Source: Alkalicoccus luteus (lineage in GTDB: Bacteria; Bacillota; Bacilli; Bacillales; Salisediminibacteriaceae). From it: a stretch of 39,297 nt of DNA. Position 1 is the stretch's first letter, and every line of letters starts with the position of its first letter. The position numbers and the translations under genes are program-made. A model generated the notes under the pieces. It searched no databases and was not told where the DNA came from. It saw nothing but the letters and a program-made list of their open reading frames with translations. Shown piece after piece: positions 15,536 to 22,719 of the stretch. The stretch covers positions 1 through 39,297 of the forward strand of contig NZ_JAATHJ010000029.1 in the NCBI RefSeq assembly GCF_012034335.1, in the 5' to 3' direction.

Positions 15536-16651
15536 GTGATCTGGGCGGCTCTTATAACACTGTTAATCGTGATGGTCATTAGTATCCAATGGTTTGTCGG
15601 GCTTCAGAAAATTCCCGTCCTTGTTAAAGAAACTGTGCCTGACGGCAAAGAGTCTGTCAGTATAGTTGTTGCGGCTCGAAATGAAGAAAAACGAATTTTT
15701 TCTGCTGTCAAAACAATGCTCGACCTTCATGCAGTTCAACTGGAAGTGATCGTCGTCAACGATCGGTCCACAGATGGCACAGCAGCCGAACTCCGCCGGC
15801 TCCAGGAATACGATGATCGGGCTCGCCTTCGCGTCATTCATATTAATTCCCTCCCGGATGGATGGCTCGGCAAGAATCATGCCCTGTATCGGGGGGCAGC
15901 GGCGGCATCAAATAAATGGCTCCTGTTCACCGATGCCGATATTTACTTTCAGCCGTCGACGCTTCAAAAAGCAGTCGGCTGGTGTCTGGAAAATAAGCTT
16001 GACCACCTCGCGCTCATACCTGAAAACAGAGGCGGCACAAAAATGTATCGGGCATTTCACAGCTACTGGAGTATAATCGGCGTTTGGAATTTCATTCAGT
16101 TGAAGCACGCTGGCATCGGCGCGTTCAATATGATGAAAAAATCCGTTTATGAGGCGTGCGGCACTCACCAATCGCTGCGGACTGCACCCGATGATGATTT
16201 GAAGCTTGGCAAACGTCTTGTCCGGCTTGGCTTCCGCCAGCAGCTTGGTCTTGGCAGCGGTCTCGTAAGTGTACAATGGTATGAAACGATACCGGAAACC
16301 GTCCAAGGTCTTGAGAAAAACTTATTTGCCTTCATGCGCTATCATTTCAGCGCCGTTTTCTTCTTTACTGCTTTACTGACATTCCTCCATATTGTTCCTT
16401 TTATCGGAGTGTTTACAGCGCCTTCCGCTGCAGGAATTATCTGGGGAGCCGTTCTGACAATTTACGTGTTCATGTACATGTGGAACTGCAGACTGACCGG
16501 GGAGCCTCCGCTTCATGTGTTCGCGATGCCGGCTGCAGCTGCCGTGTTTCTATACAGTCTGAACCGCTCTGCCTATAAAACATGGCGGCGGGGCGGTGTT
16601 GAATGGCGCGGTACCGTCTATCCCCTCAGCGAGCTGAAGCGAAAGTCGTAA
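15536..16651 (+). CDS. Membrane-anchored family 2 glycosyltransferase (CrtQ/HpnB-like)
   Basis: A GT-A fold glycosyltransferase of about 371 aa with an N-terminal membrane anchor. Visible motifs are IVVAARNEEKRI, VIVVNDRSTDGTA, the metal-binding FTDADIYF, and the acceptor-site TAPDDDLKLGKRLVRLG. C-terminal hydrophobic helices follow, then the tail YKTWRRGGVEWRGTVYPLS, a pattern shared with staphylococcal CrtQ and HpnB-like enzymes. The GTG at 15536 is preferred because AGAGGTG lies 8 nt upstream and the anchor then begins at residue 1. Another GTG at 15503 has no site. No carotenoid or hopanoid genes are nearby, so the acceptor lipid is unknown. Confidence 0.85.
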   Translation: MIWAALITLLIVMVISIQWFVGLQKIPVLVKETVPDGKESVSIVVAARNEEKRIFSAVKTMLDLHAVQLEVIVVNDRSTDGTAAELRRLQEYDDRARLRVIHINSLPDGWLGKNHALYRGAAAASNKWLLFTDADIYFQPSTLQKAVGWCLENKLDHLALIPENRGGTKMYRAFHSYWSIIGVWNFIQLKHAGIGAFNMMKKSVYEACGTHQSLRTAPDDDLKLGKRLVRLGFRQQLGLGSGLVSVQWYETIPETVQGLEKNLFAFMRYHFSAVFFFTALLTFLHIVPFIGVFTAPSAAGIIWGAVLTIYVFMYMWNCRLTGEPPLHVFAMPAAAAVFLYSLNRSAYKTWRRGGVEWRGTVYPLSELKRKS

Positions 16652-16774
16652 CGCTCGTGAAAAAGAGGCAATCGCTTATCCAATATTTTCTGTTATGATA
16701 GGTTCATAGACTGGCGCTACTGCCGGTCTATACATAATGCACATATCTTTAATGCGGGGTCTGGAGGGATGATA

Positions 16775-17929
16775 GTGACGAAAAACCATGCATGGATCAT
16801 GCTGCGATTGTTATTTGTACTTCTCTTTACCGGGCTGCTCTTTTATGTATTTATCTGGGTTTTTAAAGCGACTTACCCTTTTTGGCTTGCCGCGATTCTC
16901 GTCTGGATGTTTTATCCCCTGATCCGCCTGCTGCGGCAGCGCCTGAGGCTCCCGAATACACTCGCCGTCATCGTGACGCTCCTGCTGAGCATTTCTGCTT
17001 TGCTCGGAGCGCTTACAGGCATCATTTTTCTCATCGTTATAGGAGTTCGTCATCTGTCTCAATTTATACCTCAGTGGATTGAATCGACCTCACGTGAAGT
17101 TCAGAGCTTTTTTAATGAAACACTGTTCCCGTTCTGGCAGGGTCTGACCGGAGCGTTTGATACGCTTTCTCCGGAACAGCAGGATGCTGTCGGAACCGGC
17201 ATCACGACGCTCGGAACCAGGCTGGCTGAATCTTTTACAGAAGGAGGACAAGGATTCACTGAGGCACTTCGCTCAATCGTTATTTTCGTGCCGACCTCCA
17301 TCGTGGTCATCGTGTTCGTCTTTATTGCGTTTTATTTCATCGGCAAAGACTGGGAGCGCATTTTTGGCTATATGTATCAGAAAACGCCGGCTGTGTTTAT
17401 GAAAAAGTCAAAAGCGTTTAAAACGATGTTTCAGTACCGGGTGTTTGGATTTATCCGGGCCCAGGTCGTACTTATGCTGATCGCTTCGCTTATCGTCCTG
17501 ATCGGACTTGCCATTCTCCAGGTTGAAAATGCGGTAACCATCGCGTTCATCGTGGGAATCGCCGAAATTTTACCTTACCTCGGATCCGGCACGATACTGA
17601 TTCCCTGGATGATTTATATGTTTTTAACTGGCAGTATCGGCATGGGTATCGGACTTGCTGTCGTATATGCTGTTACCGTCCTCGTCAGACAGTCAATAGA
17701 ACCAAAAGTGCTGTCCACCAGTATGAATTTGAACGCACTGGCGGTTCTCATCGCGCTCTTTGCCGGCTTTCAGCTTTTTGGAGTAGCAGGCGTTTTTCTC
17801 GGTCCTTTCCTGCTTGTTATCTTTGTGATTTTAAAGGATATCGGCGTGATGAATGATCTGCTTCGATTTGTGCGCTACGGGTTTGTCGATGAAAAAGAAG
17901 AAAAGGAAATTGTGATACGCCCTAAATAA
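16775..17929 (+). CDS. AI-2E/YtvI family permease
   Basis: A 384-aa polytopic membrane protein of the AI-2E transporter (UPF0118/PerM) family. It has two N-terminal helices (about residues 12-52), a third near 65-85, a hydrophilic 100-residue stretch outside the membrane, and five C-terminal helices including GIAEILPYLGSGTILIPWM and VRQSIEPKVLSTSMNL, the hallmark segments of the family. Sporulation protein YtvI is a relative; other members export signals or ions. The GTG at 16775 is preferred, 8 nt from CTGGAGGG; the ATG at 16769 is too close to that site. It is monocistronic with a strong terminator. The substrate is unknown. Confidence 0.9.
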   Translation: MTKNHAWIMLRLLFVLLFTGLLFYVFIWVFKATYPFWLAAILVWMFYPLIRLLRQRLRLPNTLAVIVTLLLSISALLGALTGIIFLIVIGVRHLSQFIPQWIESTSREVQSFFNETLFPFWQGLTGAFDTLSPEQQDAVGTGITTLGTRLAESFTEGGQGFTEALRSIVIFVPTSIVVIVFVFIAFYFIGKDWERIFGYMYQKTPAVFMKKSKAFKTMFQYRVFGFIRAQVVLMLIASLIVLIGLAILQVENAVTIAFIVGIAEILPYLGSGTILIPWMIYMFLTGSIGMGIGLAVVYAVTVLVRQSIEPKVLSTSMNLNALAVLIALFAGFQLFGVAGVFLGPFLLVIFVILKDIGVMNDLLRFVRYGFVDEKEEKEIVIRPK

Positions 17930-18229
17930 TGCAGTGCCCATTGTTGATCAACTCACAAGCCGACATTCGAAATGGTCAGCCGTCTCTTCTGGAATTACAC
18001 TGGCAGACGTGAGCTGTCAAGCTCGGTTGTCTTAATAATAAAGACCCGGTGATCACATTCAATGATCACCGGGTTTTTATGCATCATCTATAATTGATTT
18101 GCATTATCAGATATTTGCGTTATTTTTTCCAGAAGAAAACGCCGGCCGGCTGCTGCGCGGTCAGCGTGAAAAATCTTCAGCATAAGCTTTCATCAGATTC
18201 GTTGTGGGAGATGATAATATGACGCAGCT
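17930..18229. other. Intergenic region with terminator, no gene
   Basis: Apart from the terminator at 18044-18079, this 300-bp stretch holds only a short GAGCT/AGCTC hairpin near 18011-18024 and a GC-rich inverted segment around 18141-18170. The latter might terminate the 51-aa minus-strand ORF, because Ts follow it on that strand. No repeat-family sequence is present here. Confidence 0.5.
18044..18079 (+). terminator. Terminator of the AI-2E/YtvI gene
   Basis: A 12-bp perfect stem (ACCCGGTGATCA with TGATCACCGGGT) with a 7-nt loop is followed by TTTT. It lies 115 bp past the permease stop codon. Confidence 0.88.
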
Positions 18230-18385
18230 TTAAAGTGGATGTGACTCCCTTTTCGTTGAGAAACGCTGAGCTCTCTGCTGCAGTTCCGCGATTTGGTACT
18301 CTTCGATAAACGTATAAATGATTCGCATATCGTCTTCTGATAAACCGTCCAGTAACTGAAGGATATCCTGCTTGTCTACATTCAT
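18230..18385 (-). CDS. Small hypothetical protein (51 aa)
   Basis: A 51-codon ORF starting MNVDKQDILQLLDGLSEDDM and ending KRESHPL, preceded by GGAGGGAG at a good distance (6 nt). The sequence is amphipathic and helical, rich in Leu, Asp, Glu and Gln, with no membrane segment. It resembles short Bacillus proteins with an LLxGLSEDD-type helix but I cannot name a family. Alternative frames over the same DNA have no ribosome site. It lies alone between two larger genes. The strong start context is the main support; homologues would settle whether it is real. Confidence 0.55.
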   Translation of the reverse strand: MNVDKQDILQLLDGLSEDDMRIIYTFIEEYQIAELQQRAQRFSTKRESHPL

Positions 18386-18441
18386 GGAAGCTCCCTCCTT
18401 CTGTCATCCCCTATTTTCCTAGTACCCCTCTGTGCAGAGAT

Positions 18442-19197
18442 TTAACCATTCATTTCGAGAATTCTGCGCTTTTTCATCAGGAAGACACCGATGGCAGCAG
18501 TAATAAAAAGTGCCCCCGCCAAAGCTGTCCATGCAATAGCCGGATAGGCATCCGCGCGTTCGACAAAAATACCGAGGTAGGCCCAGACGAATACCGCAGG
18601 GTAAACAGCATCTCGGAGGAATTGCATGACTCCTGCTGCAATAAGCGCTCCTGCTGCGATGATAACGACCGTCCACGCTACGTTGGATAGGAGGAATCCG
18701 TCTTCAAGGCCGATACTATTAAACAGAATCCCAATATTTACGATGAATGCAACAGAGATCCACCCCATGTAGATCGAGAACGGAAGCTTCGTCCAGACCG
18801 ACACCTTACCAGCCCTTCTGATTGCAGCATATATCATAATCAGCGTTATAAATAAAGCGCCCATCGGGATCATCGATACAGCGAACCATTCGTAATGAAA
18901 GGCAAACAGCCAGGCTGTATTCCAGACGCTGCTCAGCACGAATAATAAACCGATAGCGCGAACTGCTTCCCGGTCCCCCCGGTGCTTTGTAAACACTGCT
19001 CTCACCGCCCATATGGCTAGAAGCGAGTAAATAACACTCCATATGCTGAAGACGTAGCCGCCAGGTGTAAACAACACATTCACCTGTTCGGATAACTCTC
19101 CCGTCGTATTGTTATTTAGCGGCAGGTAGTTAGCAAGCGCGTTCATCCCTATCACGATTATAAGCGTAATCAAGTTGATAACAGCCAGTTTTTTCAT
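18442..19197 (-). CDS. TspO/MBR-related tryptophan-rich membrane protein
   Basis: A 251-aa polytopic protein with seven likely helices. It shows TspO-like features: FTPGGYVFSIWSVIYSLLAIW near residue 43, SSVWNTAWLFAFHYEW near 89, and many membrane Trp residues. Classical TspO proteins are about 155 aa with five helices, so this belongs to the longer related group common in Firmicutes, whose ligand is unproven. AAGGAGG lies upstream of the ATG. It is divergent from kynureninase with a 132-bp shared region. Known TspO proteins bind porphyrins or cholesterol; that role is not claimed for this relative. Confidence 0.82.
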   Translation of the reverse strand: MKKLAVINLITLIIVIGMNALANYLPLNNNTTGELSEQVNVLFTPGGYVFSIWSVIYSLLAIWAVRAVFTKHRGDREAVRAIGLLFVLSSVWNTAWLFAFHYEWFAVSMIPMGALFITLIMIYAAIRRAGKVSVWTKLPFSIYMGWISVAFIVNIGILFNSIGLEDGFLLSNVAWTVVIIAAGALIAAGVMQFLRDAVYPAVFVWAYLGIFVERADAYPAIAWTALAGALFITAAIGVFLMKKRRILEMNG

Positions 19198-19329
19198 AAC
19201 AGCCTCCTTTTTATGACATTAGTGTCTGTTATCGGATACCCGATTCCTGCCGCTTCTAATCGGCGGATGCTGCATGGTACACTCGGGTAAGAAAACGTGT
19301 ATGTGCTTTTCAAATAAGGAGTGTGGATA

Positions 19330-20580
19330 ATGCATCAGTCATTATACAGCAAAGCTAAACAACTGGATGATCAGCACTGGCCTTATCGTCAGGAATTTTA
19401 TCTTCCCGCTGATGGACAGGTATATCTCGATGGTAACTCACTCGGCCTTCTCTCAAAGCCGGCAGAAGAAGCAGTCTATCGTGTGATAAACGATTGGAAA
19501 ACGCATGCTATTGATGGCTGGACAGAAGGCAGACAGCCGTGGTTTTACTTAGCCAGCACTCTTTCCAGATATGCGTCCGGACTGATCGGGGCACAGCAGA
19601 AGGAAACGGTCATCACCGGCTCCATCACAGCAAACCTTCATCAGCTCCTTGCCACTTTTTATCAGCCTGAAGGAACCCGTCGAGAGGTTGTGACAGAAGC
19701 CGTAGCTTTTCCTACAGACAGCTACGTTACGAACAGCTGGGTAAAGCACGGGGCCGATAAAATAGAGGTATCCCCTCGCGAGGACAGACTGTTATACGAA
19801 GAAGATATCGAAGCCAGACTGTCTGAGCGCACAGCTCTTGTGCTGCTGCCATCTGTACTTTACCGGACCGGGCAGCGTCTGGATATGAAGCGTCTCACGG
19901 AAGCCGCACATTCAGCCGGTGCTGTCATCGGATGGGACCTGGCGCATTCTTTTGGGGTCATGCCCCATGAACTTCATGAGGAAGGTGCAGATTTTGCCGT
20001 CTGGTGCACGTACAAATATGCAAACGGAGGCCCTGGTGCAACCGGAGGGTTATATGTGCATGAGAAACATCACCATACGAGCCCGGCGCTCACTGGCTGG
20101 TTCGGATCCGATCAGACGAAGCAGTTCGATATGGACACGGTGTTCGAGCCCGCCTCTGATGCTTCTGCCTTTCAAATGGGTACGCCTAACATTTTAAGCA
20201 TGGCTCCACTTATCGGTTCTCTGGAAATGCTGGTGGAAGCAGGGATTGATACGATCCGCAGCCGTTCACTTCAGCTTACCGCCCTGCTCCGCGAAGGAAT
20301 CAATTCTTTGCAGGAATTAGACAACCGGCTGCAGGTCGTTACACCCGCTGCATGCGGCGGTCACATTGCCTGTTCTCATCCAGAGGCTGCGCGCATTGTG
20401 AAAGCATTGAAAGCTTCGGGCGTCGTTCCCGATTTCAGGGCTCCTGACATTATTCGACTGGCGCCCTCCCCGCTTTATACTTCTGCAGCTGATGTTATTC
20501 AGGCTGTGGAAACGTTAGAAGCTATTTTGAAAAATCGCACGTATGAGCAATATGAAAATAAACGGGGCATCATCGCTTAA
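19330..20580 (+). CDS. kynU: Kynureninase
   Basis: A PLP-dependent hydrolase (416 aa) that cleaves kynurenine or 3-hydroxykynurenine to anthranilate (or 3-hydroxyanthranilate) and alanine in tryptophan breakdown. Recognisable blocks are QVYLDGNSLGLLS at the N-terminus, GWTEGRQPWF, the cofactor-binding IGWDLAHSFGVMPHEL, and CTYKYANGGPGATGG, whose Lys (about residue 228) forms the Schiff base. FQMGTPNILSMAPL is also typical. The ATG at 19330 has AAGGAG 9-10 nt upstream; an in-frame GTG at 19321 overlaps that site. The genes for the earlier steps (tryptophan 2,3-dioxygenase, formamidase) are not adjacent. Its terminator is split by repeat copy C. Confidence 0.95.
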   Translation: MHQSLYSKAKQLDDQHWPYRQEFYLPADGQVYLDGNSLGLLSKPAEEAVYRVINDWKTHAIDGWTEGRQPWFYLASTLSRYASGLIGAQQKETVITGSITANLHQLLATFYQPEGTRREVVTEAVAFPTDSYVTNSWVKHGADKIEVSPREDRLLYEEDIEARLSERTALVLLPSVLYRTGQRLDMKRLTEAAHSAGAVIGWDLAHSFGVMPHELHEEGADFAVWCTYKYANGGPGATGGLYVHEKHHHTSPALTGWFGSDQTKQFDMDTVFEPASDASAFQMGTPNILSMAPLIGSLEMLVEAGIDTIRSRSLQLTALLREGINSLQELDNRLQVVTPAACGGHIACSHPEAARIVKALKASGVVPDFRAPDIIRLAPSPLYTSAADVIQAVETLEAILKNRTYEQYENKRGIIA

Positions 20581-20657
20581 GCGCCTTTGACAGATAAACC
20601 AAACGCATCTTACCGCATCTCCAGTTCTGAGAACAATACAATTTTAAACATAGAATC

Positions 20658-20689
20658 AGGCCGGCGATCTTTCCAGAGATCGCCGGCCT
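20658..20689 (+). terminator. Terminator hairpin, left duplicate flanking repeat C
   Basis: A 32-nt perfect hairpin (arms AGGCCGGCGATCT and AGATCGCCGGCCT, 6-nt loop) lies 78 bp past kynU. It is followed by the repeat terminus CAGAGTG instead of Ts. It is nearly the same as 21240-21271 (three substitutions). Confidence 0.85.
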
Positions 20690-21239
20690 CAGAGTGTTGA
20701 TAAAGTCATTTTCGGTGAATAACGTTGCATCTGCCTGTATCTGCGGACCCTCGCTTTCCGGAGGGAACGGGCCCAGCTAACCGCTTCCTTCCGCTGTCCG
20801 CCGGATCTTCGCCTCGTTCTGATCCTCCAGGAGTCGAGGTCCTCCGATGTCGGCAGCTGGCAGTGCGTTTCAAGTGCCTGGTTATGAATGCACGATCGGC
20901 TTCCATACAGATAGAACTTTCCCGATGAGACGTTTCAATGTTGAACAGGGGGTGTCCTTACTTCCTGGAAATCATGATAAACGTGAAAAATCTGTCGCGT
21001 CTGCCTGTTATGACGTTGTTCTCCACGAATCAGAGCCGTTTTCCCGATGCGTCCGGCGTGCCCGTGGAATCCGCACAGTCTGAAGATTCAGTGCCGTTCA
21101 GATCTGCGAACGGCATTAACGCATACATGGGCCACCCTGAGAAATAGCTGAAGACAAGCCCACGGCAGGCTCGATAAGCAGAGAGGAAATACAATCAAAC
21201 AGATAAACATGTAAATTTTAAGACTTTTTCAACCGCCTG
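20690..21239 (-). mobile_element. Non-coding mobile repeat, copy C (550 bp, MITE-like)
   Basis: This copy lies in the opposite orientation to copy B. Its outer ends are CAGAGTGTTGATAAAGTC (left) and, on the other strand, CAGGCGGTTGAAAAAGTC (right), the same inverted termini as B. It lacks the roughly 90-bp block found in B. The 24-nt hairpin at 21092-21115 is identical to that in B. It is flanked by 32-bp terminator hairpins at 20658-20689 and 21240-21271 that differ at three positions. Its short ORFs do not correspond to those of B, so no protein product is supported. It lies downstream of kynU and is probably transcribed as the antisense strand of the element. Confidence 0.85.
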
Positions 21240-21271
21240 AGACCGACGATCTTTCCAGAGATCGTCGGCCT
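21240..21271 (+). terminator. Terminator hairpin, right duplicate flanking repeat C
   Basis: Partner of 20658-20689, with three changes. G20664:C20683 in the left copy corresponds to A21246:T21265 here, keeping the pair. A third change gives an A-C mismatch near the base of the stem. It keeps the TTTT tract and probably terminates kynU transcripts that run through the element. Confidence 0.83.
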
Positions 21272-21299
21272 TTTCTGCATCGTATGTTATGTGCTTAGC

Positions 21300-22511
21300 T
21301 TATTTGGTCTGCAGCTCTCCGGCTGTCTGATCCGTAACCCGGTCCAGCGCCTGTTTTAAGTCATCCCAAATGTCCTCCGGATTTTCCAGACCAGCTGACA
21401 GCCGCAGCATTGAATCGGTAATTCCCATATCAAGCCGTTTATCGGGAGGCACAACGCTGTGCGTCATCGAAGCCGGGTGCTGGATCAACGACTCCGCATC
21501 CCCCAGGCTTACCGCAGTCTGCACGACGTTCAGTTCATCCATAAACGCCTGGGCTGCTCGTTTTCCGCCCTTAATTTCAAAGCTGATTAATCCGCCGGGC
21601 TGAGCCATCTGCCGCTGAGCCAAATCATATTGAGGAAAGTCCGGATCTCCAGGATATACAATTCGTTCAATCCCATCTTCTTGAGAAAGCTTTTCAAAAA
21701 TATAAGCAGCATTGCTGCAGTGTCTGTCCATTCGCAGCGGCAGCGTCTTTAGACCGCGCAGCAGAAGCCAGGCATCCATCGGCCCGAGTACTGCGCCAAC
21801 ATCTTTTTGAGTCGTCATGCGAATAACCTGCATTTCTTCAGCCGGTCCGCATGCTGCACCGGCAATCACATCGCCGTGACCGCTGATATATTTCGTCGCA
21901 CTATGAACCACGAAATCTGCTCCCATTTCAATTGGCCGCTGCAAATAAGGCGAGCAGAATGTGTTGTCAACTACTGTCCATAACCCGGCATCTTCTGCAG
22001 TCCGAATCACCATCTCCAGATCGACGAGCTTCATCGTCGGGTTGATTGGCGTTTCCACGTAAACAGCCTTCGTATTAGGTTTAACAGCCCGACTCACGTC
22101 TTCTATTTGATTCATTTGAATAAGGTCGTATTCAATTCCGTATTTTGTCTCCATCATTTCGAGAAAACCATAGGTACATCCATAAATCCCTTCTGACACG
22201 ATAACGTGGTCACCGCTGCTGAGTAAATGCATCAACACAGCTGATACGGCCCCCATACCGGAAGCAAATGCGACAGCTTCCTCTGCGCCTTCTGCGTCTG
22301 CGAGCTTTGCTTCCAATTCTGTCACTGTAGGGTTTCCTAAGCGGGAATAAATGTATCCACCCTCTTCTCCGGCAAACCGTGCTTCCCCTTGTGCCGCATT
22401 GTCAAATACATAAGTAGACGTCTGATAAATCGGATGCGACAGACTGCCGTGCTGACTTTTTCTGTCAAACGCACCGTGAATCAGCCTTGTGTGAAGTCCT
22501 TTTTGCTTCAT
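21300..22511 (-). CDS. megL: Methionine gamma-lyase-type PLP enzyme
   Basis: A 403-aa Cys/Met metabolism PLP enzyme. Methionine gamma-lyase converts methionine to methanethiol, ammonia and 2-oxobutyrate. Tyr110 and Cys112 in EGIYGCTYGF match the active-site tyrosine and the cysteine characteristic of methionine gamma-lyases rather than cystathionine synthases. The PLP lysine is Lys207 in HSATKYISGHGD. SRLGNPTVTELEAKLA and the C-terminal HPASMTHSVVPPDKR are also typical. AAGGGGG lies 8 nt before the ATG. The gene stands alone with its own promoter and a CcpA-type cre site at the likely transcription start, which suggests carbon catabolite repression. Cystathionine gamma-lyase activity cannot be excluded. 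Confidence 0.88.
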   Translation of the reverse strand: MKQKGLHTRLIHGAFDRKSQHGSLSHPIYQTSTYVFDNAAQGEARFAGEEGGYIYSRLGNPTVTELEAKLADAEGAEEAVAFASGMGAVSAVLMHLLSSGDHVIVSEGIYGCTYGFLEMMETKYGIEYDLIQMNQIEDVSRAVKPNTKAVYVETPINPTMKLVDLEMVIRTAEDAGLWTVVDNTFCSPYLQRPIEMGADFVVHSATKYISGHGDVIAGAACGPAEEMQVIRMTTQKDVGAVLGPMDAWLLLRGLKTLPLRMDRHCSNAAYIFEKLSQEDGIERIVYPGDPDFPQYDLAQRQMAQPGGLISFEIKGGKRAAQAFMDELNVVQTAVSLGDAESLIQHPASMTHSVVPPDKRLDMGITDSMLRLSAGLENPEDIWDDLKQALDRVTDQTAGELQTK

Positions 22512-22546
22512 TGCAGCTACCCCCTTAACGAGTTAATCGCCCAAAT

Positions 22547-22560
22547 AGTAAGCGCTTTCA
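22547..22560. promoter_or_regulatory. cre site (CcpA operator) upstream of megL
   Basis: AGTAAGCGCTTTCA matches 13 of 14 positions of a strong catabolite-responsive element of the form TGTAAGCGCTTTCA. It lies 36 bp upstream of the megL ATG and just downstream of the predicted -10 box, a placement that usually gives repression. The spacing and near-perfect palindrome support the call. CcpA itself is not in the window. Confidence 0.72.
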
Positions 22561-22565
22561 TTAAT

Positions 22566-22571
22566 AGTATA
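22566..22571 (-). promoter_or_regulatory. Predicted -10 box of megL promoter
   Basis: On the minus strand TATACT lies about 55 bp before the ATG, immediately upstream of the cre site. The matching -35 region is a T-rich tract and is weak, so only the -10 element is marked. Confidence 0.5.
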
Positions 22572-22640
22572 CCGAATTCTGTTTCTGAAAAAAATGGAAG
22601 TAACCGTACACGTCTAGTCGGTTTAGAGCACCTCAGCAAG

Positions 22641-22667
22641 AAAAAACCACCCTGGGCAGGTGGTTTT
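22641..22667 (-). terminator. Terminator of the ABC-F gene
   Basis: The arms AAAACCACC and GGTGGTTTT surround a 7-nt loop. On the minus strand a run of Ts follows. It lies about 52 bp past the stop of the ABC-F gene and before the megL promoter. Confidence 0.8.
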
Positions 22668-22719
22668 CAGCTTTCGTACAAGCGCCTTTATCTATGATGT
22701 CCGCTCTTATAACGAATTT

